Below, piece after piece: positions 25,801 through 34,399 of a stretch of 64,000 nt of DNA. The DNA is from JOPF136 sp963773835 (GTDB taxonomy: Bacteria; Acidobacteriota; Terriglobia; Acidiferrales; UBA7541): positions 62,001-126,000 of the forward strand of contig CAVZCQ010000004.1 of assembly GCA_963773835.1 (NCBI GenBank), given 5' to 3'. Made by a program: the position numbers and the translations under genes. How positions within the stretch are numbered: position 1 is the first letter of the stretch; the number at the start of each line of letters is the position of its first letter. The notes beneath the pieces were generated by a model. That model was not told the origin of the DNA. It made no database searches and was given only the letters and a program-made list of their open reading frames with translations.

Positions 25801-26784
25801 TCTCCGTACTCCTTCACGGTTCCGGCCGGCAGCGTTTTCCACCTGCCCTATGCCCCCGGCGGGCCGAACGGCACGAACATTCCGTGTCCCCCGGTGGGTG
25901 CTCCGACCGGATGCCTGATCACGGGAGCAGCCGGGGGCACGCCCATCACCCTCGTGGGGACCCGTCCCCACTCCTCGCCGCTCTGCAATCCGCTGACGGG
26001 GGCGAGTTGCCCACTGGATGGCGTGCCGGTCTACTCAAATATTTTTACGCAGAACACGATCGGTTATTCCAACTACAACTCCCTCCAGGTTCTCGCGGAG
26101 AAGCGCTTTTCCCACGGTTTGCAGTTCCAGGTTGCGTACACGTACAGCAAGACGATCGACGACGCATCGAGCTTCGAAAACATCCTCAATCCTTACGACC
26201 TGAATGCCACCAAAGGGCTTTCGCTGTTCGACGCGCGGCACCGCTTTGTGGGCAGCGGCTATTGGGAGTTTCCCGTGCCGAAATACCAGGGCATGAAAGG
26301 AAAATTGCTGGACGGCTGGGCCATGTCGGGCATTTACACGCTGCAGTCCGGGTTCCCCATCCGCATTACCTCGGCGAGCGACGCCGAGCTGTTCAGCAGC
26401 TTTGACTTCGAGGCTGCGGGACAACCAGATCTGGTGGCGCCGTTTTCCACGCTGAATCCGCACAAAACGGGCGGGCAAGTGTTCAATCCAGCGCTTTTCG
26501 CGGATGCTGCGCCGGCAAACAACGGGGTTTTCCCGTACGTGGGAAATGCCCCGCGTTCGATTTGCTGCGGGCCGGGGATCAACAATTTCGACGTGAGCTT
26601 CCAGAAATTCACGCCCATTGGCGAGCGCGTGAGGGTGGAATTCCGCGCCGACATTTTCAATATCTGGAACCACGCCCAGTTTTACCAAGTGGACGGAAAT
26701 ATTTCCGACACGGGCACATTCGGGAGGGCTCTGAAGGTACACGACCCCCGCCAGGTGCAGTTTGCGTTGAAGGTGCATTTCTGA
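22885..26784 (+). CDS. TonB-dependent receptor with carboxypeptidase-regulatory-like domain (Oar-type), 1
   Basis: The 1299-residue outer-membrane protein has a signal peptide ending in TAARAQTG and a carboxypeptidase-regulatory-like beta domain (about 26-110: GAIRGSVKDPAGAVIAGAK...GSFEFVSVPVAVYTVEVEAAGF). The plug domain (VVQLPLNQRDTYQLL, NYTVNGGDGNDLF, SVEEFRVLTDTFDAEFGR, GAVVNVVTKSGTNDWHG) leads to a long barrel ending in FALKVHF with a terminal Phe. Acidobacteria have many of these, probably for uptake of oligomers or peptides; the substrate is unknown. No SusD gene is adjacent. ATG 22885 follows GGGGGAAAG. It is divergent from the MerR-XRE-cupin gene, which may regulate it. Confidence 0.92.
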   Translation: MRHLLRFFGVLVCLMFLATAARAQTGAIRGSVKDPAGAVIAGAKIAITAQGTGAQRSVTSGEDGSFEFVSVPVAVYTVEVEAAGFKKFVQKDLAVDIGHVAVVNATLQVGQTSTTVTVESSPVQVETTSTQIGAVVDSRAVVQLPLNQRDTYQLLQIQPGVQSQLGLDLFYGSRDAGVVTVNGARGRSNNYTVNGGDGNDLFANLPGVQPSPDSVEEFRVLTDTFDAEFGRNSGAVVNVVTKSGTNDWHGDVFEFFRNDVLNAKQFYNSTTPEFRQNQFGGTLGGPIRKDKQFFFVSYEGRRIVQGMSTSPVPIPSPDELAGNFGLLGAANGQPACGTTAAPQFCGALNDATVANILNNRCGPQITTAGGGPALASALGGTPVPYSQVFPNLQIPTQCFDPVATSLLRFVPGANVAGTNNQFVGVPKGTSFGDQVTGRYDWNLTATQKVSVYYYYDKSKVLDPFAFFQAAGANIGNFPGSFDTLSQQVNVSHTWTLGSTAVNEFHFTFYREGQGAFDKPTNTNLVTNSCTGAAATFCFTGTADTPLVSDAGTPIAATPKLGITPGLGAQFEGVPYISVSGGFSIGNNFEGQLPQTGNTYQWSEGYSKVLGKHTLKFGGDYRYQQFNQLLYFNVNGDYTFTSTPTLCTDPNTGMPLPQTACYLSGNDLGFVDGYANYLLGLPTTYSQGSAQSELVRSHSLYLYAQDSWKIRPNVTLNYGLRWELNTPLNDLGHKVQTFRPGVTSTVYPCGNLTAGEQAALGAAGPNDCTGAGVTPVGLVVPGDPGVPNGLTKTYYKSFAPRIGLAWSPGWSEGWLKSLSGGPGKTSVRMGYGIFYNPVEQLVLEQFSAEPPFGGSSSISNVLFSTPFVTQGGSVVPNAYNGILNPPRGQAVDWARFRPILLFGEFPPLERSQYGEQFNLTLQRELPGDMLLQVAYVGSQGHRLLASYDLNPGNPLTCLDLIALGQPCGAFSADSPYSFTVPAGSVFHLPYAPGGPNGTNIPCPPVGAPTGCLITGAAGGTPITLVGTRPHSSPLCNPLTGASCPLDGVPVYSNIFTQNTIGYSNYNSLQVLAEKRFSHGLQFQVAYTYSKTIDDASSFENILNPYDLNATKGLSLFDARHRFVGSGYWEFPVPKYQGMKGKLLDGWAMSGIYTLQSGFPIRITSASDAELFSSFDFEAAGQPDLVAPFSTLNPHKTGGQVFNPALFADAAPANNGVFPYVGNAPRSICCGPGINNFDVSFQKFTPIGERVRVEFRADIFNIWNHAQFYQVDGNISDTGTFGRALKVHDPRQVQFALKVHF

Positions 26785-26978
26785 CGGCCGGAGGGGGAAT
26801 CGGCTGCGCCTGGGCCGTTCCGGCTCGCCGCAAACGTGGCGTGTAGCCGGATTACCTGCTGGGCTGTAATTGGGTTCCGCGGCAGCGTGTTCCGAAGCCG
26901 CCGCAGGCGATGCCGCCGCCGCGGCCGGCGGGCTACAATAGCGGGGAGGGGCGGCGAGTTGCCGGCGAGGAGAGGGTT

Positions 26979-28352
26979 ATGCACGCGGGTCTAGCACAGG
27001 AGATTGCAACCTACGAAAAGCGCACGCCGCGGTCGAAGCAGGCGCACACGCGCGCGCTCGATCGAATTCCGCTGGGGGTGGCGAGCAATTACCGGGCCTA
27101 CGATCCCTATCCGCTGTTTGTGCGGGAAGGGAAGGGCGGCCACCTGTGGGACGTGGATGGGAACGAGTACATCGACTTTAACCTGAGTTTTGGAGCGCTC
27201 CTGGCGGGGCATTCGCATCCCGCTGTGGTGCGGGCGGTGGAATCGCGCCTGCGCGGCGGCACCGCCTACGGCATGCCCCACAACATGGAATGGGAACTGG
27301 CCGATGAGATATGCCGGCGGTATCCGGTGGACATGGTGCGATTCGGCTCGACGGGCACCGAGGCGACCATGCATGCCGTGCGGCTGGCGCGAGCGGCCAC
27401 GGGGCGCGACCGCATCGTAAAGTTCGAGGGCGCCTACCACGGATTGCATGACGCAGCGCTGGTGAGCGTAAAGCCTCACCTGGAGGAGGTGGGCTCGATC
27501 GAGGATCCCACGCCGATCTCGGGCGGCGCGGGAATTCCCGCGACGCACATCGCCAACACGCTGGTGGCCACGTTCAACAACCTGCGCAGCGTCGAACGGC
27601 GGTTCGAGAAGTATCCGGGGCAGATTGCGGCGGTGATTTGCGAGCCGGTAATGATGAACGTGGGCATATGCATGCCGGAGGAGGGGTTCCTGCCCGCGCT
27701 GCGCGAACTGACGCGGAAGCATGGCGCGCTGCTGATCTTCGACGAGGTGAAAACCGGGGCGAAGCTGGCCTGGGGCGGGGCCTGCGAATATTTCGGAGTG
27801 AAGCCGGACATCGTATGCCTGGCAAAATCGATTGGAGGAGGCCTGCCGCTTTCGGCGTTCGGCGCCACGCGAACGGTGATGGACCAGATCAGCCAGCACA
27901 AAGTGTTCCACGGGGGCACGTACAACACGAACCCGATATCGATGGCCGCGGGACTGGCCATGTTCCGCGAGGTGCTGACGCGCGAGGCCTACCAGTATGT
28001 GGAGCGGCTGAATAAAAAACTCCTGGGAGGCTACCAGCGCATCACAGAGGGGAGCGGGCTGACGGCCTATGTGGTTGGCGCGGGAGCGAACGGCGTGCTG
28101 ATGTTTCGCGGCTCCGTGGTCCGCAATTACCGCGACTGGCTCGAGGTGGACACGGAACTGTGGCGGCACTACTGGTTCGCCATGGTCAATCGCGGCGTGT
28201 TGCCGCAGCCCTATTGGTGGGACGAGCAGTGGACCATCTCCGTGCAACACACCGAGGCGGACATCGACCGTCACATCGCCGCGTTCGGGGAGGTCGCTCC
28301 GGCCCTCGCCCAGGCGCAAAAAGAACGCCAGCAGGTGGCCGCCGCCCGGTAG
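26979..28352 (+). CDS. Class III (PLP) aminotransferase, glutamate-semialdehyde-mutase-like
   Basis: The 457-residue fold-type I PLP enzyme has RIPLGVASNYRAYDPYPLFVREGKGGHLWDVDGNEYIDFN, FGSTGTEATMHAVRLARAATGRD, FEGAYHG and CLAKSIGGGLP with Lys283 for PLP. It resembles glutamate-1-semialdehyde 2,1-aminomutase. Its length, the C-terminal extension (NRGVLPQPYWWDEQWTISVQHTEADID) and the setting beside a permease and an aldehyde dehydrogenase point to a catabolic omega-amino-acid or diamine transaminase rather than haem synthesis. ATG 26979 has a strong GAGGAGAGGG site. It heads the catabolic run. Confidence 0.85.
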   Translation: MHAGLAQEIATYEKRTPRSKQAHTRALDRIPLGVASNYRAYDPYPLFVREGKGGHLWDVDGNEYIDFNLSFGALLAGHSHPAVVRAVESRLRGGTAYGMPHNMEWELADEICRRYPVDMVRFGSTGTEATMHAVRLARAATGRDRIVKFEGAYHGLHDAALVSVKPHLEEVGSIEDPTPISGGAGIPATHIANTLVATFNNLRSVERRFEKYPGQIAAVICEPVMMNVGICMPEEGFLPALRELTRKHGALLIFDEVKTGAKLAWGGACEYFGVKPDIVCLAKSIGGGLPLSAFGATRTVMDQISQHKVFHGGTYNTNPISMAAGLAMFREVLTREAYQYVERLNKKLLGGYQRITEGSGLTAYVVGAGANGVLMFRGSVVRNYRDWLEVDTELWRHYWFAMVNRGVLPQPYWWDEQWTISVQHTEADIDRHIAAFGEVAPALAQAQKERQQVAAAR

Positions 28353-28424
28353 GACAGGGACTTTCGCCCGCCACTGGATTTCCTTCCGGCCCGGAGGCGG
28401 CCGCCGTAATGGAGCACGCACCGC

Positions 28425-29912
28425 ATGCCGAATGAATCCCCAGGAGCAGCGCGGCCTGCGGGCGCAACGCCGCCCGCGACGGGGGAAGCGCACCTGCGGC
28501 GGGTGCTGGGAACCTGGGATCTGGCACTGCTGTGCGTGGTGGCCGTTGCCAATCTGAACCTGGTTCCGGTGGTCGCTGCGGGCGGAGCGGCGATGGTCTG
28601 GTTCTGGCTGCTGGCACTGGCCTTCTTCTTCTGGCCGCAGGGGATTGCGGTGATCGAATTTTCGCGGCGATATCCCGGCGAGGGCGGGATTTATCTGTGG
28701 TGCAAAGAGCGGTTCGGACCGTTCCACGGATTTCTGGCCGGCTGGTGCTATTGGACCAACAATATCTTCTATATCCCCACCCTGCTGCTCTATCTGGTGG
28801 GCATTGCCGTGTACATCGGCGGGCCGCAATACGTGGCGCTGGGGGACAGCAAAGAATTTGTTTTCGTGATGGCCATTTTGTTGCTCACCGTTCTGGTGGC
28901 GCTGAATGTCCGCGGCCTGGGGCTGGGGAAATGGGTAAACAATGCGGGCGCGGTGGGAACGGCGGTGGCGGCAGCGGCGCTCGGCGGCCTGGCTTTCCTG
29001 GTCCTTTCGAGGCACGGAAGCAGCCTGACGGCTTCCGATTTTCGGTTCACGGGCGCGGATTGGTCGTTGATGAACACGTTTGGAGTGATCTGCTTCGGGC
29101 TGGTGGGATTGGAGCTGGGCTCGGTAATGGGCGATGAAATCCGCGATCCCCAGCGGACGGTGCCGCGCGGAGTGCTGTGGGGCGGAGTGGCATCGGGCGT
29201 CCTTTACGTCGGCGCCACGCTCGCGGTGCTGCTCGCACTGCCGCGAACGAAGATCGGAGCGGTGCAGGGAATCTTACAGGCGGTTACATCGATGGCGGAA
29301 AGCGCGGACATCGGGTGGCTGGTGGCTCCGGTGGCTTTCGTGCTGACGGTGTCGATTGCGGGGATTGCGTCGGCATGGCTTTCGGGCTCCGCGCGCATAC
29401 CCTTTGTGGCCGGGCTGGACCGGTATCTGCCGGAATCGCTGGGACGCCTGCACCCGCAATACGGAACGCCGCATGTGGCGCTGATCACGCAGTCCGTACT
29501 GTCGGGGGTGTTCGTGGCCATGAGCTTTCTGGGCGCCACGGTGGAGCAGGGGTATAAGACGCTGCTGGATCTGGCCGTGGTGCTACAACTCGTGCCGTTC
29601 CTCTATCTCTATGCCGCATTGATCGGCCTGGCGCGGAGCCCGGAGGACGGCCGCGGCCGGTATTCGAAGGGGCTGCTGTGGTTTGCGGGCCTGTCGGGTC
29701 TGGTCACCACGGTCATCGGGATGGTGGTGGCCTTCATCCCGCAGCATGAGGGCGAAGGGCTGTGGCAATTCGAGACGAAAATGGCCGCCGGAACGCTGTT
29801 GTTTCTGGCGCTGGCCGCGTTTTTCTATTTTCCTTACTCCCGCCGCAAGGCTGCGCTGCTGGCGGCGGCCGCCTCAGCGGCGGAGTCGCCTGGTCCAGGA
29901 GGCCCACTGTGA
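28425..29912 (+). CDS. APC-superfamily amino acid/polyamine permease
   Basis: The 495-residue membrane protein has about 12 helices and the APC N-terminal pattern (RVLGTWDLALLCVVAVANLNLVP...YPGEGGIYLWCKERFGPFHGFLAGWCYW). Later come the conserved LELGSVMGDEIRDPQRTVPRGVLWG and IPFVAGLDRYLPESLGRLHPQYGTPHVAL. It probably imports the amino acid or amine processed by the flanking aminotransferases and dehydrogenase. The stop overlaps the aldehyde dehydrogenase start. Confidence 0.88.
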   Translation: MPNESPGAARPAGATPPATGEAHLRRVLGTWDLALLCVVAVANLNLVPVVAAGGAAMVWFWLLALAFFFWPQGIAVIEFSRRYPGEGGIYLWCKERFGPFHGFLAGWCYWTNNIFYIPTLLLYLVGIAVYIGGPQYVALGDSKEFVFVMAILLLTVLVALNVRGLGLGKWVNNAGAVGTAVAAAALGGLAFLVLSRHGSSLTASDFRFTGADWSLMNTFGVICFGLVGLELGSVMGDEIRDPQRTVPRGVLWGGVASGVLYVGATLAVLLALPRTKIGAVQGILQAVTSMAESADIGWLVAPVAFVLTVSIAGIASAWLSGSARIPFVAGLDRYLPESLGRLHPQYGTPHVALITQSVLSGVFVAMSFLGATVEQGYKTLLDLAVVLQLVPFLYLYAALIGLARSPEDGRGRYSKGLLWFAGLSGLVTTVIGMVVAFIPQHEGEGLWQFETKMAAGTLLFLALAAFFYFPYSRRKAALLAAAASAAESPGPGGPL

Positions 29913-31366
29913 AGCGCTCTCTGATGTATGTGAATGGGCAGTTTGTCGCGGCAAAGGGCGGGAAATGGTTCCCCGTCTATGACCCGGCGACGGAGGAGAT
30001 CATCGCGGAAGTGCCCGATGCCGGCGCGGAGGACGTGGATGCGGCGGTGGCGGCTGCGCGGGAGGCTTTTGAGCATGGCCCCTGGTCGAAGACCACGGCG
30101 CAGGACCGGGGCCGCGTCCTCTTCCGCCTGGCGGAAAAACTGCGCGCGGAAACGGCGGGGCTCGCGGAACTGGAGACGCGGAACTGCGGGAAGCCGATCG
30201 TGGAATCCGAATATGACGTGGCGGATGCCGCCACCTGCTTCGAATATTACGGCGGATTAGCGACGAAGGTGATGGGGCAGGTGAATCCGGTGCCGGCCAA
30301 TGCGCTGAGCCTTTCCCTGCGCGAGCCCGTGGGCGTGGCCGGCCAGATTATTCCCTGGAATTATCCGCTGCTGATGGCGGCCTGGAAACTGGCTCCGGCG
30401 CTGGCGGCGGGCTGCTGCTGCGTATTGAAGCCGGCGGAGCAAACTCCGCTGACGGCCCTGGAATTCGCGCGGTGGTTCGAGGAGGCGGGACTGCCTCCGG
30501 GCGCGGTGAACGTGGTGACCGGATTCGGCGAGACAGCGGGAGCGCCACTGTCCACCCACCCGCAGGTGAACAAAGTGGCCTTTACGGGCAGCGTGGAAGT
30601 GGGGAAGAAGATCGCGCGCGCAGCGTCCGATTCCCTGAAGCGTGTGACGCTGGAGCTGGGCGGCAAATCGCCCAACATTTTCTTTGCCGATGCGGATTTC
30701 GAAGCGGCGATTGACGGGGCGCTGTTCGGCGTGTTCATCAATCAGGGCGAGGTGTGCTCGGCGGGCAGCCGCATCCTGGTGGAGCGGAAGATCTACTCGA
30801 AGTTTGTGGAGGCCATGTCCGCGAAGGCAAAGACGATCCGGCTGGGCCCGCCGCTCGAACGCGAGACGAAGATGGGCCCGCTGGTGAGCCGGGAGCAATA
30901 CGACCGGGTAACGTCGTACCTAGAAGTGGGAAAGCACGAAGCGAAACTGTGCGCCGGGGGCAGCCGGCCGGCTGGATTCGGAAAGGGCTTTTACGTCGAG
31001 CCTACCGTGTTCTGCGATGTGGACAACAGCGCGCGGATAGCTCGCGAGGAGATCTTCGGGCCTGTCGCCGCGATCATCCCGTTCGACAGTGAGCCGGAAG
31101 CGATCCGCATCGCCAACGACACGCATTACGGCCTGGCTGCCGCCGTGTGGTCGCGAGACATCTTCAAAGCTTTCCGGATGGTGAAAGCCATGCGCGCTGG
31201 AATCGTGTGGGTGAACACGATGCAGCCCACGTACGTCGAAGCGCCCTGGGGCGGATATAAGCAGTCCGGGTACGGCCGCGAACTGGGGCCGTGGGGGATT
31301 GAGGAGTATCTCGAGACGAAACAGGTCTTCGTCAACCTGGACGAAGCCCCGATCGGATGGTACTGA
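29909..31366 (+). CDS. NAD(P)-dependent aldehyde dehydrogenase (betaine/aminobutyraldehyde type)
   Basis: The 485-residue ALDH oxidises an aldehyde to the acid. It shows NYPLLMAAWKLAPALAAG, FTGSVEVGKKI, the catalytic Glu in TLELGGKSPNI, the nucleophile Cys283 in GEVCSAGSRI and EIFGPVAAI. GEVCSAGSR is typical of betaine-aldehyde and aminoaldehyde dehydrogenases, so 4-aminobutanal or 3-aminopropanal are plausible substrates. GTG at 29909 overlaps the permease stop (GTGA) and has AGGAGG seven bases upstream. Confidence 0.9.
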   Translation: MKRSLMYVNGQFVAAKGGKWFPVYDPATEEIIAEVPDAGAEDVDAAVAAAREAFEHGPWSKTTAQDRGRVLFRLAEKLRAETAGLAELETRNCGKPIVESEYDVADAATCFEYYGGLATKVMGQVNPVPANALSLSLREPVGVAGQIIPWNYPLLMAAWKLAPALAAGCCCVLKPAEQTPLTALEFARWFEEAGLPPGAVNVVTGFGETAGAPLSTHPQVNKVAFTGSVEVGKKIARAASDSLKRVTLELGGKSPNIFFADADFEAAIDGALFGVFINQGEVCSAGSRILVERKIYSKFVEAMSAKAKTIRLGPPLERETKMGPLVSREQYDRVTSYLEVGKHEAKLCAGGSRPAGFGKGFYVEPTVFCDVDNSARIAREEIFGPVAAIIPFDSEPEAIRIANDTHYGLAAAVWSRDIFKAFRMVKAMRAGIVWVNTMQPTYVEAPWGGYKQSGYGRELGPWGIEEYLETKQVFVNLDEAPIGWY

Positions 31367-32727
31367 TGGGCGCGATTCAAATCCGCACGGCAATTCCCGG
31401 TCCCGCCTCGCAGGCGCTATGGCGCCGGAGGCGCGACGCTGTGCCGGCGGGCATTTACTCTGCCGCACCCATTTTCATCGCGCATGCGGACGGCGCACTG
31501 ATCGAGGATGTGGACGGAAACCGCATGATCGACTTCGCCGGCGGCATCGGCTGCCTGAACGCGGGCCACCGGGCGCCGCGGGTTCTCGCGGCGCTGCGGG
31601 CGCAGATCGACCGTTATCTCCACACCTGCTTCAGCGTGACGCCCTACGAGCCCTACATCGCGCTGGCGGAGAAGATGAACGCGGCCACGCCCGGGAAGTT
31701 TCCGAAGAAGACCATGTTCGTGAACAGCGGGGCCGAGGCCGTGGAGAATGCGGTGAAAATCGCGCGGTGCTACACGGGCCGGCCAGCCATTGTGTGTTTT
31801 GAGGACGCGTTCCACGGGCGCACGCTGCTGACCATGTCGCTGACCAGCAAAACGCACCCCTACAAGGCCGGATTCGGACCGTTCGCGGGGGAAATCTATC
31901 GCCTGCCCTACGCCTATTGCTACCGCTGCGCCTATTCCCTGAGGTATCCGGAATGCGCGGTGCATTGCGCGCACGAACTGAGAACGCTGTTCCAGCGCGG
32001 GGTGGCGGCAGAGTCGGTGGCGGCGGTGATCGCGGAGCCGGTGCTGGGCGAAGGCGGATTCGTTCCCGGGCCGCGCGAGTTCTTCCAGGTGGTGCAGCAG
32101 ATTTGCCGGGAGCACGGCATCCTGTTCATCGCCGACGAGGTGCAGACAGGGTTCGGGCGCACCGGCGCCCTGTTTGCCTGCGAACGGCTGGGGATCGAGC
32201 CGGACCTGTTGGTGAGCGCAAAGTCGCTGGGCGGCGGGCTGCCGCTTGCCGCTGTGACCGGCAGGGCGGAGGTGATGGATGCGCCGGGAGTCGGCGGGAT
32301 CGGCGGGACGTTTGGCGGCAATCCGCTGGCGCTGGCTGCCGCGAACGCGGTGTTCGAGACCCTGGAGGAAGAAAAGCTGGTGGTCCGGGCCGAGGAACTG
32401 GGGGAGCGCTTCCGCGCGCGCGCCAATTATTGGAAGTCGCGCTGGGCGGAGATCGGCGACGTGCGCGGCCTGGGCGCCATGCAGGCCATCGAACTGGTGC
32501 AGAACGAAGGGACGCGGCAGCCGGCCAAATCGCTGGCCGAGGCCGTGGTGCAGCGCTGCCACGAACGCGGCCTGATCATTTTGACGGCGGGCACCTTCGG
32601 GAACGTGATCCGGCTGCTCGTGCCGCTGAATATCCCGCGGCCGCAATTCGAGGAAGGGCTCGACGTGCTGGAAGGCGCGCTGGTGGCAGCCTGCGAAAAG
32701 CAGGCGGAAGCCGCGCCTACCGTCTGA
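31366..32727 (+). CDS. gabT: 4-aminobutyrate (or beta-amino acid) aminotransferase
   Basis: The 453-residue class III transaminase has GCLNAGHRAPRVLAAL, FVNSGAEAVENAVKIAR, DAFHGRTLLTMSLTSK, FIADEVQTGFGRTG and PLP Lys286 in SAKSLGGGLPLAAVTG. This is the GabT / 3-amino-2-methylpropionate transaminase group. With the adjacent methylmalonate-semialdehyde dehydrogenase, beta-alanine or 3-aminoisobutyrate is as likely a substrate as GABA. The ATG at 31366 shares its A with the preceding stop (TGATG); an ATG at 31357 is also in frame. Confidence 0.88.
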   Translation: MGAIQIRTAIPGPASQALWRRRRDAVPAGIYSAAPIFIAHADGALIEDVDGNRMIDFAGGIGCLNAGHRAPRVLAALRAQIDRYLHTCFSVTPYEPYIALAEKMNAATPGKFPKKTMFVNSGAEAVENAVKIARCYTGRPAIVCFEDAFHGRTLLTMSLTSKTHPYKAGFGPFAGEIYRLPYAYCYRCAYSLRYPECAVHCAHELRTLFQRGVAAESVAAVIAEPVLGEGGFVPGPREFFQVVQQICREHGILFIADEVQTGFGRTGALFACERLGIEPDLLVSAKSLGGGLPLAAVTGRAEVMDAPGVGGIGGTFGGNPLALAAANAVFETLEEEKLVVRAEELGERFRARANYWKSRWAEIGDVRGLGAMQAIELVQNEGTRQPAKSLAEAVVQRCHERGLIILTAGTFGNVIRLLVPLNIPRPQFEEGLDVLEGALVAACEKQAEAAPTV

Positions 32728-32851
32728 CGGGAGGGCGCGGCGCGGCGTCCGGGAACTGCGCGGCTGGACCGCGGGGGCGTTTCCTGCCGTCTGATTCGGC
32801 GAATCACCGCCGGTCATACAGGTGTAAACTGAAAGTGCGAGCGGCGCTCAA

Positions 32852-34357
32852 ATGACTACAAAAACAGCACAGAGAACCGATCTGTACGATTGCCCGATCT
32901 GCATCGGTGGAGACTGGCGTCCTTCGGCGGGCCGCCGGGAAACGCTGCTGAATCCCGCCACGCGGGAACCGATCACCACCGTTCCCTATTGCACGCCGGA
33001 AGAAGTGCGCGCAGCGGTGGACTCCGCCCAGACTGCCTTCGAGTCCTGGCGGCAGGTTCCGGTGGTGGAGCGCACCCACGTGTTTTTCCGTTACCGGGAG
33101 TTGCTGCTGAAGCATGGAGAAGAGATTGCGGGGCTCACCACGCTGGAGCACGGGAAAACGCTGGACGAATCGCGCGGCTCGCTCGGCCGGGGGATCGAAG
33201 CAGTGGAATTCGCCACCAGCGTGCCCACGCTGATGATGGGCGATACGGTGGGCGACATCTCGCGCGGAGTGGACACGGTTACGGCGCGGCAGCCCATCGG
33301 CGTCTGCGTCGGGATTCCTCCCTTCAATTTCCCGTCGATGGTGCCTATGTGGATGTACCCGCTGGCGATCGCCTGCGGCAATTCGTTCGTGCTGAAACCC
33401 TCGGAACGCGTTCCGCGCACGGCGATTCGCCTGATCGAGCTGCTGTACGAAGCGGGGCTGCCGCCCGGCGTATGCAACATCGTGCACGGCACGAAGGACG
33501 TGGTGGATGCGTTGCTGGATGATCCGCGGGTGAGGGCGGTATCGTTTGTGGGCTCGAGTCCCGTGGCGCGCTACATCTACGAGACCGCGGGGCGCAGGGG
33601 GAAACGCGTCCAGGCCATGGGCGGGGCGAAGAACCACCTGGTGGTGATGCCGGGATGCGACCTGGGGGCTGCGGTGAAGGCGATTGTGGGGGCGGCGTAT
33701 GGCTGCACGGGGCAGCGGTGCCTGGCCACCAGCGTAGTGGTGGCCGTCGGCAGCGTGGCGGACCCGCTGATCGAGGAATTGAAGAAGGCCGCGAACCAAA
33801 TCTCCGTGGGTCCCGGTGACAGCTCGAAGACGGGCATCGGACCGGTGGTGAACGCGGCGGCGAAGGAACGCATCGAGCGGTATATCGAGCAGGGGGAGAA
33901 GGAAGGCGCGAAGCTGGTGACGGACGGGCGCCACGCGCGCTCCCACGACGGCACCCAGGGGTTCTACGTCGGCGCGACCATATTCGACCAGGTGCGGCCG
34001 GAAATGCGCATCGCGCGGGAGGAAATCTTCGGCCCCGTCCTCTCCGTGATTCGCGCAAAAGACCTGGATGAAGCCGTCGGAGTGGTGAATGGCTCGGAAT
34101 TCGGCAATGCCACTTCCATCTTCACGGGATCCGGAGCGGAGGGCAGGGAATTCGCGGCGCGAGCGCAGTCGGGAATGGTGGGAATCAACGTCGGGGTCCC
34201 AGCGCCATCCGCGTTTTTCCCGTTTGCCGGCTGGAAAGGGTCGTTCTTCGGGGACCTCCACGCGTTGGGCCGCGACGCGGTGCAGTTCTACACGGAAACC
34301 AAGGTGGTCACTTCGCGCTGGCCCACACCCGCCCGCGAGCACAAAATCACATTCTGA
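32852..34357 (+). CDS. mmsA: CoA-acylating methylmalonate-semialdehyde dehydrogenase
   Basis: The 501-residue ALDH of the MmsA/IolA family oxidatively decarboxylates (methyl)malonate semialdehyde to propionyl- or acetyl-CoA. It has PFNFPSMVPMWMYPLAIACGN, SFVGSSPVARYIYE, MGGAKNHLVVMPG, Cys290 in GCTGQRCLATS, and the family-specific C-terminus SFFGDLHALGRDAVQFYTETKVVTSRW. It completes the route from a beta-amino acid to an acyl-CoA. ATG 32852 has no strong ribosome site. Confidence 0.92.
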   Translation: MTTKTAQRTDLYDCPICIGGDWRPSAGRRETLLNPATREPITTVPYCTPEEVRAAVDSAQTAFESWRQVPVVERTHVFFRYRELLLKHGEEIAGLTTLEHGKTLDESRGSLGRGIEAVEFATSVPTLMMGDTVGDISRGVDTVTARQPIGVCVGIPPFNFPSMVPMWMYPLAIACGNSFVLKPSERVPRTAIRLIELLYEAGLPPGVCNIVHGTKDVVDALLDDPRVRAVSFVGSSPVARYIYETAGRRGKRVQAMGGAKNHLVVMPGCDLGAAVKAIVGAAYGCTGQRCLATSVVVAVGSVADPLIEELKKAANQISVGPGDSSKTGIGPVVNAAAKERIERYIEQGEKEGAKLVTDGRHARSHDGTQGFYVGATIFDQVRPEMRIAREEIFGPVLSVIRAKDLDEAVGVVNGSEFGNATSIFTGSGAEGREFAARAQSGMVGINVGVPAPSAFFPFAGWKGSFFGDLHALGRDAVQFYTETKVVTSRWPTPAREHKITF

Positions 34358-34399
34358 TGAGCCCTCTGCGTTGCCTGATTCGCGCAAAAATCCGGAGTC

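Noticed and set aside
26991..29015. A 674-codon minus-strand open frame opposite the class III aminotransferase and permease
   Set aside because: Its translation is low-complexity and Arg/His-rich with no recognisable domain, while the plus strand encodes two clear protein families. It is a GC-driven shadow.
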